A stretch of DNA of 64,000 nucleotides from Flavobacterium notoginsengisoli (GCF_014207905.1 NZ_JACHLB010000005.1:186001-250000); one strand, 5' to 3'; numbered from the stretch's first letter, positions 43,868 through 52,615 are shown. Notes: generated by a model from the letters alone, not told the origin. Translations and numbers: made by a program.

Positions 43868-44005
43868 ACTAAGGTTCTGAGATACTAAGATTCTGAGAAA
43901 TTGAGTATAAAAAAGTAAAAAGGGTAAAGATTCATATTGAATCTTTACCCTTTTTTATTTGCTGAAAAGAAACTTAGAACCTTAGTCCCTTAGAATCTTA
44001 GCATC
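43868..44005. repeat. CTAAGnTTCTnAG-type inverted repeat pair around a terminator
   Basis: The left arm is at 43868-43897 and the right arm at 43973-44005, both built of the 13-mer unit CTAAGRTTCTRAG and its complement. The terminator at 43917-43957 sits between them. The same arrangement recurs at 51833-51966. Confidence 0.75.
43917..43957. terminator. Bidirectional terminator
   Basis: A 17-bp perfect stem AAAAGGGTAAAGATTCA with a 3-base loop, with A-runs and T-runs outside, between convergent genes. Confidence 0.9.
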
Positions 44006-44015
44006 TAAAAAAATA

Positions 44016-45362
44016 TTATTTTTTTTTCTTCTTCTCATTTCGAGTTTTCAGCATATTTCTGTTAACAGAGCCATGCGTTTTCTTTTTGGTTTTAGATGGT
44101 CCTCCAAGATTAACTTTCTGATTCTTTTTTGATTTTTCGTGAAAAGCACCTTCACCTTCCAGTTTAGGTTTTTTCATTAAAAACTTTCTTGGAAGTCTGT
44201 CTTTTTCAGGTTCGATTAATTTTTCTGAAATTTCAACTTCTTCTGGGAAATCAGCAATTTCAAGTTCCTGATCCATTAAAAGTTCTGTTTCAATTTTATA
44301 TTCTTCTTCTCTTGGAGTAACAAAACTAATTGCAGTTCCTGTTGCATCTGCACGACCAGTACGACCAATTCTGTGCATGTACAATTCTGGTTCTTCTGGA
44401 AGCTCAAAGTTAATTACGTGGGTAATATTGGAAATATCCAAACCTCTTGCCATAACGTCTGTTGTAATTAAACCGCGAAGATTTCCTTCCTGAAATTCAG
44501 CCATTGTGCTCAAACGATAATTTTGAGATTTGTTGGAGTGAATTACACCAAATTGTCCTTCAAAAAGCTCATCAATACGATTGAAAAGCATATCTGAAAT
44601 CTTTTTATTGTTTACGAAAACCAAAATACGACTCATGCTTTCGTCATTTTCTAGTAAATGTTTTAAAAGATTTACTTTGGTATTGAAATTCGGAACATTA
44701 TAAGTAAGCTGAGTAATTTTTTCTAATGGAGTTCCTGATGGAGCTAACGTTACTTCTTCAGGAAATTCAAAATAATCATTTAAAAGATCATCAACTTCAT
44801 CTGTCATTGTTGCCGAGAATAAAATGTTTTGGCGTTTGGTTTTCATCATTGCAAAAAGTGAAGTTAGCTGTGGTCTGAAACCTAAATTCAGCATTTCGTC
44901 AAATTCGTCAATAACCAGTTTTTGAGTTTCATCAAAACGAACAACTGCGTCAAGCGCTAAATCCATTGTACGTCCAGGTGTTCCAACTAAAATGTCTACA
45001 CCTTCGTAAACCGCTTTTTTTTGTGTATTGATGTTTACGCCTCCATAAATACCTAAAGTTTTAACCGACATGTATTTAGTTAGTTTTTCTACTTCTTCAA
45101 CCACCTGAACCACTAATTCACGGGTTGGAACCAGAATCACAATTTTAGGAGTATTGGTATGAGTAAACTTGTAAAGTTTTAAAAGAGGCAGTAAATAAGC
45201 AAATGTTTTACCAGTTCCGGTTTGTGCAATTCCCATCATATCGCGTCCAGACATGATTACAGAAAAAGATTTTTCCTGAATAGGAGTAGGCGTAACAAAT
45301 CCTAATTCGTCAACTGCTTTTTGTAATGATTTTGGAAGATTGAATTTTTCGAAAGTGCTCAT
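44016..45362 (-). CDS. DEAD-box-family RNA helicase with a DEFD variant motif II
   Basis: This 448-aa helicase carries Q motif GFVTPTPIQEKSF, motif I AQTGTGKTFAYLLPL, SAT in LFSATMTDE and motif VI HRIGRTGRAD. Motif II reads VIDEFDEMLN, so the box is D-E-F-D instead of D-E-A-D. The C-terminus is a short, strongly basic tail (KKTHGSVNRNMLKTRNEKKKKK) that would bind RNA. It is a second RNA helicase beside the one at 3547, and lacks the DbpA-like domain. Likely a ribosome-assembly or mRNA-decay helicase. Ends beside the repeat pair at 43868-44005. Confidence 0.9.
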   Translation of the reverse strand: MSTFEKFNLPKSLQKAVDELGFVTPTPIQEKSFSVIMSGRDMMGIAQTGTGKTFAYLLPLLKLYKFTHTNTPKIVILVPTRELVVQVVEEVEKLTKYMSVKTLGIYGGVNINTQKKAVYEGVDILVGTPGRTMDLALDAVVRFDETQKLVIDEFDEMLNLGFRPQLTSLFAMMKTKRQNILFSATMTDEVDDLLNDYFEFPEEVTLAPSGTPLEKITQLTYNVPNFNTKVNLLKHLLENDESMSRILVFVNNKKISDMLFNRIDELFEGQFGVIHSNKSQNYRLSTMAEFQEGNLRGLITTDVMARGLDISNITHVINFELPEEPELYMHRIGRTGRADATGTAISFVTPREEEYKIETELLMDQELEIADFPEEVEISEKLIEPEKDRLPRKFLMKKPKLEGEGAFHEKSKKNQKVNLGGPSKTKKKTHGSVNRNMLKTRNEKKKKK

Positions 45363-45436
45363 TTGCTTTAAATTTTGTGCAAATGTACGTTAAATTCATG
45401 GTTTTTTGTTGAATTTGTAATTTTTGATGTCTTTTT

Positions 45437-45502
45437 GTCACTCTGAGCGAAGTCTGAGAGTATTTCAAATAAAACGTAAGCTTCGACTTCGCTCAGCCTG
45501 AC
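45437..45502. repeat. GTCA..CTGAGCGAAGTC inverted pair
   Basis: The left arm GTCACTCTGAGCGAAGTC is at 45437-45454; the right arm CTTCGACTTCGCTCAGCCTG runs from 45481 and ends in AC at 45502. Same family as at 34509-34574 and 63429-63518. It lies between two minus-strand genes. Confidence 0.8.
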
Positions 45503-45531
45503 AATGTGAGTTTTATGTGAATTTCTAAGTT

Positions 45532-46296
45532 TTAAAAACCTTCGAAAACCCCTAATCCAAACAAAGCAAAATCATATTTTACAGGGTCATTCGGATCCAT
45601 TTCTCTTAATTTTGTATCTAATTCTAATAATGCTTTTGCATCATTTTGCTTTCGCGAAAGAATTTCGAGTTTTCGAGCTACATTTCCAGAATGAACATCG
45701 AGCGGACAAGAAAGAACAGCAGGAGAAATGCTTTTCCAAATTCCTAAATCTACTCCTTTTGCATCTTGACGAACCATCCATCTTAGATACATGTTAATTC
45801 TCTTCGCGGCAGAATTATTTAAAGGATCGGAAATGTGTTTTTGAGTTCTTGCTAAATGATCGGTTTCAAAGAATATTTTTTTGAATTCGCTAATGCTTTT
45901 TTGTAAACTATCTTTTTCTTGATTTTTAGCGAAGACATTTTCTAATCCGTTGTGGTTTACATAAATGTTTTTTAGACCTTTTATAAAACCAGCGAAATCG
46001 TGTCCATTGAAAGTTCTGTGAACAAAAGTTTCCAGCCTAGCCAAATCTTCATCAGAATGTGACATAACGAAATCGTATGGCGTATTACCCATTAATTCCA
46101 TCATTCTGTGTGAATTCTTGATAATCATTTTACGATTTCCCCAAGCGATAGATGCGCTCAGAAAACCAGCAATCTCAATATCTTCTTTTTGAGTAAAAAG
46201 ATGCGGAATCTGAACAGGATCACTTTCTATAAAATCCTGATTATTATATTGAATGACTTTCTCATCTAGAAAATCTTTAAGTTCTTTTTGATTCAT
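45532..46296 (-). CDS. TIGR02757 family protein
   Basis: This 254-aa cytosolic protein matches the TIGR02757 family of Bacteroidota by the opening LKDFLDEKVIQYNNQDFIESDPVQIPH, the central NRKMIIKNSHRMMELMGNTPYDFV, and WMVRQDAKGVDLGIWKSISP with LSCPLDVHSGNVARKL near the end. The fold is related to HhH-GPD-like DNA glycosylases in this family's description, though I see no clear catalytic Lys. Function unknown. Its start is 36 bases from the stop of the LolD-like ATPase gene on the same strand. Confidence 0.82.
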   Translation of the reverse strand: MNQKELKDFLDEKVIQYNNQDFIESDPVQIPHLFTQKEDIEIAGFLSASIAWGNRKMIIKNSHRMMELMGNTPYDFVMSHSDEDLARLETFVHRTFNGHDFAGFIKGLKNIYVNHNGLENVFAKNQEKDSLQKSISEFKKIFFETDHLARTQKHISDPLNNSAAKRINMYLRWMVRQDAKGVDLGIWKSISPAVLSCPLDVHSGNVARKLEILSRKQNDAKALLELDTKLREMDPNDPVKYDFALFGLGVFEGF

Positions 46297-46332
46297 ATAA
46301 AAATGAAATATTCTTATTTACAGGCAGAGATT

Positions 46333-47211
46333 TTAATTACTAATTTGCCCATCGACCATAACCAATTTTCTATCTGCCATATTCGCTAATTCTTCGTTAT
46401 GTGTTACAATAACAAATGTCTGTCCGAATTCGTCGCGAAGCTGAAAAAATAATTGATGCAGATTTTCTGCAGAATGTGTATCTAAATTTCCAGAAGGTTC
46501 ATCAGCAAAAATAACATCTGGTTTATTGATTAAAGCTCTTGCAACAGCCACACGCTGCTGTTCTCCTCCAGAAAGTTCACTTGGTTTATGATTTATTCTA
46601 TGAGAAAGTCCAAGATAGGTAAGCAACTTTACGGCTTCTTTTTCTGTTTCTGATGGTTTTTTACCTGCAATATGAGCTGGAATACAAACATTTTCTAGCG
46701 CTGTAAATTCTGGTAAAAGTTGATGAAACTGAAAAATGAATCCCAAATTTAAATTTCTAAAATCAGATAGTACTTTGTCTTGTTTGCTTTTCTTTTTAAA
46801 ATAACGATTGTAATAAAAAAGCATTGAAATTATAGGTAAAAAAAGCGATATACTTGCAACTAATCGAAGTGTGTCATCGAAGATTTTTGTTCTAAAAAAC
46901 AATAAATAAACTGCTAGAAGTATGATATAAATAGAACCCGTCCAAGTAATAATTTTAAAATTCCTTTCTTGTTTTGAACTCTTGTTCTGAACATTTTGCA
47001 ATTCAAGAATGTCTCTTCCGTTAATGGTTAAAGAAGAATCTGCATTATGGTCTGGTTTGTCTAAAGTTCCTAAAATTTGCAATAAAGTTGTTTTTCCAGC
47101 ACCTGAAGCACCAACAATAGAAACAATTTCGCCTTTTTTAATATGTAAATCAACTCCCTTTAAAACTTCTAGTTTGTCGTAAAATTTATGTATGTTTTTT
47201 GCGTGTATCAT
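46333..47211 (-). CDS. LolD-like ABC ATPase with an inserted two-helix membrane hairpin
   Basis: This 292-aa protein has a normal LolD/MacB-type ATPase: Walker A GASGAGKT (about residues 34-41), Q-loop [18 protein letters not shown] (159-175), signature [15 protein letters not shown], Walker [13 protein letters not shown] and the switch His in IVTHNE. Between DILELQN and [10 protein letters not shown], where relatives have only a few residues, there are about 73 extra residues (74-146). These hold two hydrophobic helices, near 89-106 and 115-134, with Lys/Arg-rich segments on both outer sides. The frame is unbroken. The hairpin could anchor the ATPase to the membrane. No partner permease is next to it. 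The intended transporter may be a lipoprotein or peptide exporter. Confidence 0.87.
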   Translation of the reverse strand: MIHAKNIHKFYDKLEVLKGVDLHIKKGEIVSIVGASGAGKTTLLQILGTLDKPDHNADSSLTINGRDILELQNVQNKSSKQERNFKIITWTGSIYIILLAVYLLFFRTKIFDDTLRLVASISLFLPIISMLFYYNRYFKKKSKQDKVLSDFRNLNLGFIFQFHQLLPEFTALENVCIPAHIAGKKPSETEKEAVKLLTYLGLSHRINHKPSELSGGEQQRVAVARALINKPDVIFADEPSGNLDTHSAENLHQLFFQLRDEFGQTFVIVTHNEELANMADRKLVMVDGQISN

Positions 47212-47292
47212 TTGGTGAAACTGTTTTTACAAAGAAACGAAGATTATAGTCAATATCAAATTACAATAATTAAATTCCAAATTCCAAGCGAA

Positions 47293-47321
47293 CTTTGTCA
47301 AAGTTTTAAACTTTGACAAAG
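47293..47321 (+). repeat. REP-like palindrome, copy 5
   Basis: Exact copy of the 29-bp core, arms CTTTGTCAAAGTTT and complement, central T. Eighty-one bases upstream of the LolD-like ATPase start. Confidence 0.92.
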
Positions 47322-47327
47322 TTGTAG

Positions 47328-47424
47328 AAAATCTAAAATCTAAAATCTAAAATCTAAAATCTAAAATCTAAAATCTAAAATCTAAAATCTAAAATCTAAA
47401 ATCTAAAATCTAAAATCTAAAATC
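47328..47424 (+). repeat. Tandem heptamer array AAAATCT, 13 full copies plus a partial
   Basis: The 7-base unit AAAATCT repeats 13 times without a mismatch, then AAAATC. It begins six bases after the palindrome at 47293-47321. Similar words occur singly before bcp (33966-34001) and near 63646. Such a perfect array is prone to slippage and so may vary between strains. Confidence 0.93.
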
Positions 47425-47533
47425 ATTAATCGGCATATTTATTGGTATGGGAATTTAGAAATTAAATTAGAAAATGAAATAATAGAATTTGGCAGATTCT
47501 TTTTAATTTCGATAAACTAAAAACAAATGTAAG

Positions 47534-47818
47534 ATGCAGGATTTGAATGTTGTAGAAGATGATAAGCTGTCAAAACTAATTATCGGATTGGTTTTGGATG
47601 GAATTGGAATGATTTCTTTTTCTATTCCGCTTCTTGGTGAATTTTCAGATGTAATCTGGGCGCCAATTGCAGCTTTTTTAATGACAAGAATGTATAAGGG
47701 AAGAGTAGGAAAGGTGGCTAGTGCTTTAACTTTTATTGAAGAGATACTGCCTTTTACAGATTTAATTCCGTCATTTACCTTGACATGGATTTATACCTAT
47801 TTCTTTCAGAGAAAATAA
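47534..47818 (+). CDS. Small membrane protein (94 aa)
   Basis: This 94-aa protein starts MQDLNVVEDDKLSKLIIGLVLD. It has two or three hydrophobic segments (LDGIGMISFSIPLLG, VIWAPIAAFLM, and a final SFTLTWIYTYFF). The Asp/Glu-rich beginning and the membrane segments suggest an inner-membrane protein; similar small proteins are common in Flavobacterium, function unknown. Its upstream region contains the heptamer array. A terminator follows at 47819. Confidence 0.7.
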   Translation: MQDLNVVEDDKLSKLIIGLVLDGIGMISFSIPLLGEFSDVIWAPIAAFLMTRMYKGRVGKVASALTFIEEILPFTDLIPSFTLTWIYTYFFQRK

Positions 47819-47848
47819 AAAAAAGGACGGTTTTAAACCGTCCTTTTT
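47819..47848. terminator. Bidirectional terminator
   Basis: Stem AAAAAGGACGGTTT with its exact complement and no loop bases to speak of, flanked by A and T runs, serving the 94-aa gene and the convergent pectate lyase gene. Confidence 0.88.
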
Positions 47849-47856
47849 GATTTGTT

Positions 47857-50637
47857 TTACTGTACAATAATTTTTTTAGTATACTGCGTTTTTTTAGTTT
47901 GTGGATCAGTGACTTTAATTAGAAAAACTCCTTTAGAATGCAATTGAATTGTTTCTGCGGTATTTCCTCTAATTTTTTGTCTTAATAATTCTTTTCCAGA
48001 AATATCATATATTTTAAGATCCGAAACTTCTGATTCTTCATTATCAATAAATACCGAGAATGCGCCATTGCTCGGAACTGGCCACACATTAAAAGAATTA
48101 TTTTTTATTTCTTTGTTAATTTCTGCTGTTGCTAAGTTAATGCTCTGTCCGCTTATTATATTTACTTTTCTTTTCATTGTACCGCCTTCAGAATCGGTTA
48201 CTGTAAATTCAAAAGAACATAAACCATTTGATGCTGGAGTAAAAGCTACGGTATTTGTGTTTAACACAGCGCCTCCGTTTACAACATTTGAAATAGAATA
48301 AGAAACTCCGCTAGTAAATCCTTGCGATAATTTTTGGATGTTAATATCTATTTTTTTTCCGTCAGGAGATTCATAATGTGGCAAAGACATCCATTGTAAA
48401 TATTTATCTAAGTTTGTGTAGCCATCTTGATCTGTATCAGCATTTGCATCTGAAAAATCACCAGCGCCAGAATTTAAATTTGTACCGATTAGAGTTTCCC
48501 ACCAATTTGGAAGTCCATCTAGATCTGTATCCCAATTTGCATCTCTATTCACTATCGGATATATTTCAAAACCGCCTACATCAGATTCTTTGTCTGGAAA
48601 TCCTGGTTTGCCTGTTACGCTTCCAACAGCAGAATAAGTTCCGTTTAAAGTTTCATTAATAATTCTTTGGTCATGATCATCAAATATTGGCTGGGTACAT
48701 CCAACATCTGAAAGAACAATTTTGTAGGCATTTTTGGCAGATTGTGTTGTTACGTAAGAAGGGAAAAAGGGTGTGTTTACAAAGTTTTCAAATGTTATGG
48801 CAACTCCAGAAGCTTTTCTTCCAGCAGTTTGATTGCTTTCGTCAAAATATCCAGGCATTACGTTTCCGCTAAAATAACATTGCTGTGTTCCAGTTCCAGC
48901 TCCTTCATTTTGTTGGTTGAATGCCGTAAATATTTTAGAACCTGCACCTGGTTTATAGTAATTGTTTACAAAGTTTACTTCTTTAGTTCCTCCGTCTGTA
49001 GTTCTTCCGCCCCAGTTGTAAACGACATTATTAGTAATATCCATTCTTCCTGCATAAGCACCGCTTCCATCTAAACCTCCTCCAAGACTCCAGTTTCTAC
49101 CATAACAATGTGCAAGTAAATTGTGGTGAAAACTTCCAATATCACCGCCAATTGTTGCTGCATAACCGTGTTCTGTTCCAGCAGGATAATTTTGGTGATT
49201 TGCTGCGTTTAACGCTTCAGAAATAAGTGTTCTTTGCAATGTGATGTTTTTTCCAGATCTTGAGCTAAAAGATTCATCAATTGTCCAGCTGATAGAACAA
49301 TGATCAATAATACTATTGTCTGCACCAGTTAATCCCATTCCGTCATAAGTAGGTCCAGCACCAATTCTCACTCTCAGATTTTGTACCACGGCATCGTTTC
49401 CAGTAACGCCGAAAGGAGCAGAACGTATGCAGATTCCTTTTCCAGGAGCAGTTTGTCCCGCAACTGTTACGTAAGGTTGGCTTAAAACTAGACGTGATTG
49501 TAATTGGATAATTCCAGAAGTATTAAATACAATAGTTCTTGGTCCGATATCATTTGTAACAGCTTCGCGGAAACTTCCTGGACCACTGTCATCTAAATTA
49601 GTTACTACTACGACTTTCCCGCCGCGTCCGCCTCTTGCGAAACGTCCGTAACCCTCAGCGTCAGGAAAAGCAAGTTGTGCAGGGCGAAAACGCCATACAT
49701 TTCCTTTTTCAACTCCATTTGCTAAAACTTCATCGATGCGCCAGAAATAAGTTTCTCCTGTGTATAATCCGTTTATTTGATAAGTATTGCTTGCTAGAGC
49801 TTGGTTTCCTTTGTATTCTGGAGAAGATGTTGTAGCGGCGTTTACTGCTGCTTGGTCAGTTCCAAAATAAATATTATGCGAAACAGCATTGGCAGCGGCT
49901 GTCCATTGCAATAATTTGCCTCCAGAAGTTAACTCCACATGTTCGTCATTTTGTTTTGGATTTGGATTTGTCGCTTGATAAAAAATGTTTGGTGTATTCA
50001 ATTCAAATCCATTGAACATAATGTTTTTAATATTTTCTGTACCTGAAGTTTCTGCAGCCATTAATATCACAACATCGGTTCCTGTCGTGGCTTGAAATTT
50101 TAAATAAACAGATTTTGCATCAGCAGTTTTTAAAGCTCTCACTGTTGGAATCAAATTATCGACAACCAAATTTCCATTTATAGAAATATCTATTGGACTA
50201 AAATTATTTCCTGATGGACTGTCTACAGCATTGAAGAAGCCTAAAAATGTATGTTCGCCAGTTGTTAATCCGCTTATTTTAAGTTCAATTTGAGCTCCTA
50301 AATTGGCTGTAGTCCCTTTTACGGTAAGTCCGTCACTTACTAATCTTGCGTAATATGGAGCTTGTATTCCGGCTTTGTACCAATTTGTTCCTAAGGCATC
50401 TCCATTATTTCCAACTCGCGTTACGGTAAACGTTACACCATTTTCTGTATAAGTACTTGTGTTTCCTGAAGCTACTACCCAAGTGCTGTAATCGGGATCG
50501 TTAACTTCTGTTTTAGGTCTTCCTGACTGGTCAAAGTCAATTTTTACAATCGGATTTTGGGCAAAAATCTTTGTTTTCGGTGCAATGAGACAGATTAAAG
50601 TCGCCATTACGGAGAGTTTTAAGTAGTTTTTCAGCAT
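47857..50637 (-). CDS. Secreted pectate lyase-like protein with T9SS sorting domain
   Basis: This 926-aa exported protein has a signal peptide to about residue 26 (LICLIAPKTKIFAQ), then a beta module (~28-215), a fibronectin-type segment (~225-315, YFWRIDEVLANG), and a pectate lyase (PL1-like) beta helix beginning at GYGRFARGGRGGKVVVVTNL. The lyase motif is in VRIGAGPTYDGMGLTGADNS, with HCSISWTIDESFSSRSG following. A type 3 thrombospondin-like calcium region has DTDLDGLPNWWETLIGTN and DANADTDQDGYTNLDKY. The C-terminal T9SS type A sorting domain (about 850-926) ends GVFLIKVTD and YTKKIIVQ. It should be surface-exposed or released to degrade pectin. Monocistronic. Confidence 0.9.
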   Translation of the reverse strand: MLKNYLKLSVMATLICLIAPKTKIFAQNPIVKIDFDQSGRPKTEVNDPDYSTWVVASGNTSTYTENGVTFTVTRVGNNGDALGTNWYKAGIQAPYYARLVSDGLTVKGTTANLGAQIELKISGLTTGEHTFLGFFNAVDSPSGNNFSPIDISINGNLVVDNLIPTVRALKTADAKSVYLKFQATTGTDVVILMAAETSGTENIKNIMFNGFELNTPNIFYQATNPNPKQNDEHVELTSGGKLLQWTAAANAVSHNIYFGTDQAAVNAATTSSPEYKGNQALASNTYQINGLYTGETYFWRIDEVLANGVEKGNVWRFRPAQLAFPDAEGYGRFARGGRGGKVVVVTNLDDSGPGSFREAVTNDIGPRTIVFNTSGIIQLQSRLVLSQPYVTVAGQTAPGKGICIRSAPFGVTGNDAVVQNLRVRIGAGPTYDGMGLTGADNSIIDHCSISWTIDESFSSRSGKNITLQRTLISEALNAANHQNYPAGTEHGYAATIGGDIGSFHHNLLAHCYGRNWSLGGGLDGSGAYAGRMDITNNVVYNWGGRTTDGGTKEVNFVNNYYKPGAGSKIFTAFNQQNEGAGTGTQQCYFSGNVMPGYFDESNQTAGRKASGVAITFENFVNTPFFPSYVTTQSAKNAYKIVLSDVGCTQPIFDDHDQRIINETLNGTYSAVGSVTGKPGFPDKESDVGGFEIYPIVNRDANWDTDLDGLPNWWETLIGTNLNSGAGDFSDANADTDQDGYTNLDKYLQWMSLPHYESPDGKKIDINIQKLSQGFTSGVSYSISNVVNGGAVLNTNTVAFTPASNGLCSFEFTVTDSEGGTMKRKVNIISGQSINLATAEINKEIKNNSFNVWPVPSNGAFSVFIDNEESEVSDLKIYDISGKELLRQKIRGNTAETIQLHSKGVFLIKVTDPQTKKTQYTKKIIVQ

Positions 50638-51026
50638 TTCAAATTGTGGTTTGGTTAGTAAGTAATTTTAGTTAGAAAATAAAAAATCTTCAATAGCTTG
50701 ATTTTCAATAGAAAATTCATTTCTAACTATTGTAAAGTTTGGAATTACTTAAAATAAAACTATCCTGCACCATCCTGTTCTGGTTGTTGATTTATTATAA
50801 ATTTTAGAATAAAAAAACGTATTGTATTTTTTTAATCTAAATTTTTTATGATGTTTATATCTTATTAATATTAGGATGGAATGAATATTGAACCTAAAAG
50901 ATAGTTTTGTAGAATAACTATTTTTGAAATTGAATTAATTTAAAAATAATAGAAAAATCATGATCAAGAAAGGATTCTGACCAGAACGGATTTTAAGAAT
51001 AGTGGTGTAAAAAAATGTAAATGAAA
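50638..51026. other. Gene-poor region upstream of the pectate lyase gene
   Basis: About 390 bases without a convincing ORF. It is A/T-rich, with a TAGTTTTG element on the plus strand at 50902-50909 that has no target gene. I find no operator or repeat I can define. Confidence 0.55.
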
Positions 51027-51332
51027 TTAGTCTTTAAATAAGAAGCCAAGTCCCATTCTTTTTAGCATTTTCTTTTCGAAATTCCAAAAGAAACGGAATT
51101 GTCCAAAAAGAGTTCCGATAGCGACTAATAAAACTTGATAAACAGGAAGGATAATCAATAAACGAATAAGGGTAAACCAAACAGCGCCTAAATCTTCTTT
51201 GTGAATTCCAACCCAGTCACAGAAAGGTCTAGAAATCCATGCAGATGCCGATCCGGTGATGGCAAAAACAATTAGTATGATTATGGCTTGTAGGTTGGAA
51301 GTAATTCCCCAACGTTTTTTTAATTTGTCCAT
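51027..51332 (-). CDS. DUF6787-like small membrane protein
   Basis: This 101-aa protein starts MDKLKKRWGITSNLQAIIIL. It has two hydrophobic segments, AIIILIVFAITGSASAWI and LIRLLIILPVYQVLLVAIGTLFGQF, and a basic C-terminus (FRFFWNFEKKMLKRMGLG). The pattern fits the DUF6787 family of Bacteroidota, from recollection. It lies 33 bases from the DUF6146-like gene and is probably cotranscribed. Function unknown. Confidence 0.72.
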   Translation of the reverse strand: MDKLKKRWGITSNLQAIIILIVFAITGSASAWISRPFCDWVGIHKEDLGAVWFTLIRLLIILPVYQVLLVAIGTLFGQFRFFWNFEKKMLKRMGLGFLFKD

Positions 51333-51365
51333 TATTTATTTATAACCATTACAAATATACTAACA

Positions 51366-51800
51366 TTATCGTAATGGCACATAGCCAGCGAGCTTTTGTT
51401 TGTAAGTATTTTGAAAATAAATCATATAATTGTAAATTAAGTAATTCACTTCGTAACCGTAATGGATTTGGGGTTGATAATCAATCCTCATTTCGTATAA
51501 ATTCGGACTGTATCGATTTGGCTGTAAAACCCTATTATTCCATTCTGTCACATATTGATAGTTTTTATTTTCGAGGAAAGCCAATGTGTGATAATTTCTC
51601 GGAAGAGCCATAGCGTTTAGCCAGTAATTAAACCCATTGTCAATAATGATAACTTCATATTCTAATGAGTCATTCGCAATTCTAACCGTGTCATTTGCTT
51701 TTTTATTTGAAACATTGTCATTGCCAGCAATATTTTGCGAAGCAGTAGAGCATGCAATTATTGTTAATAATATAATTAATATGGAAACGATTTTTTTCAT
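51366..51800 (-). CDS. DUF6146-like lipoprotein
   Basis: This 144-aa lipoprotein has signal MKKIVSILIILLTIIAC with the lipobox Cys at residue 17. The conserved part is YEVIIIDNGFNYWLNAMALPRNYH and LQPNRYSPNLYEMRIDYQPQ, then YLIYNYMIYFQNTY near the end, which is the DUF6146 pattern. It neighbours the DUF6787-like gene, with which it appears paired in Flavobacteriia. Function unknown. Confidence 0.75.
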   Translation of the reverse strand: MKKIVSILIILLTIIACSTASQNIAGNDNVSNKKANDTVRIANDSLEYEVIIIDNGFNYWLNAMALPRNYHTLAFLENKNYQYVTEWNNRVLQPNRYSPNLYEMRIDYQPQIHYGYEVNYLIYNYMIYFQNTYKQKLAGYVPLR

Positions 51801-51832
51801 GACTTAAATTTACGAAATTTTTTTTAAAGGGG

Positions 51833-51966
51833 CTAAGGTTCTAAGTATCTAAGGTTCTGAGTTTTTTTTACAAAAAAAGCCGTTTATATAAATAAACAGC
51901 TTTTTGTATTTCAAAAAAAATATTATGTTTTTAAATCTTAGTTCCTCAGAACCTTAGAATCTTAGA
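51833..51966. repeat. CTAAGnTTCTnAG-type inverted repeat pair around a terminator
   Basis: Arms at 51833-51861 and 51937-51966 use the same 13-mer units as at 43868-44005. Between them a hairpin at 51872-51905 (AGCCGTTTAT and ATAAACAGCT, one mismatch, T tail) acts as a terminator-like element. Confidence 0.72.
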
Positions 51967-51972
51967 GTCTTT

Positions 51973-52536
51973 TTATTTGCTTCCAAACAATTTTCCAATA
52001 AATCCTGCAATTCCGCCTTTACTTTTTGTTACGACTAAAACATCTGCAACGTCGACTTTTCCGTCGTTGTTTTGGTCTAGTCCGAATTGCATTCCATATT
52101 TAGAAATAGTATCCATTATTCCAGAAGCTTGTCCGCTATTTCCGGAAATTGAATTTATGATGTCTGAAATTTGAAAACTACTATCATTAGGATCTTTGGC
52201 TTTATTAACTAAAGAACCTAAAATTTGTGGAATTAAATTAGATGCCACTCCGTTAGAATCGGCACTGCTTAAACCAAATTTTTGTCCAAGATTACCGCTT
52301 AATTGCTGTTGAATTTGCTGTACTACTGGATTTGAACTATCAATTGCAGAGCTTCCATTAAATAATCCTGCAATTTGATCCGTACCGCCTTCAGAGACGA
52401 TTTTTTTTAATCCTTCAAAAATAGAATTGCTGGTTTCGCCAATTACAGCTTCATTATGTTCGTTTGGGACTGCACTATTGTTTACAACAGCATCTCCTCC
52501 GTATTGTTGTACTAATTGGGTTAATTGTTCAAACAT
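51973..52536 (-). CDS. DUF937-like protein with an EF-hand-like loop
   Basis: This 187-aa protein begins MFEQLTQLVQQYGGDAVVNN and is helical and rich in Asn, Ser and Gln. Low-complexity helical segments are followed near the C-terminus by FGLDQNNDGKVDVADVLVV, a calcium-binding-like DxNxDGxxD loop. The first part resembles DUF937 (a YidB-like family). It has no signal peptide, so it is cytosolic as far as can be seen. Sits downstream of serA on the same strand, 102 bases away with a terminator between. Confidence 0.72.
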   Translation of the reverse strand: MFEQLTQLVQQYGGDAVVNNSAVPNEHNEAVIGETSNSIFEGLKKIVSEGGTDQIAGLFNGSSAIDSSNPVVQQIQQQLSGNLGQKFGLSSADSNGVASNLIPQILGSLVNKAKDPNDSSFQISDIINSISGNSGQASGIMDTISKYGMQFGLDQNNDGKVDVADVLVVTKSKGGIAGFIGKLFGSK

Positions 52537-52572
52537 GATATTAAGGATTTAGATTAGAACTCAAATTTAAAC

Positions 52573-52615
52573 AAAAAAAGAAAGGGATTTATTAAACAAT
52601 GTTAATAAATCCCTT
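52573..52615 (-). terminator. Terminator of serA
   Basis: Stem AAGGGATTTATTA and TTAATAAATCCCTT with a 6- to 7-base loop; the A-run on the left is the T tail on the minus strand. Confidence 0.82.

Larger units (their letters stand above)
47212..47533. other. Intergenic region with REP palindrome and heptamer array
   Basis: A 320-base divergent region containing, in order, palindrome copy 5 (47293-47321), the 7-bp tandem array (47328-47424) and an A/T-rich stretch before the next start. I see no ORF. Confidence 0.7.

Noticed and set aside
47328-47424. CRISPR array
   Set aside because: The 7-base units have no spacers between them, and no cas gene is nearby; it is a simple tandem repeat.
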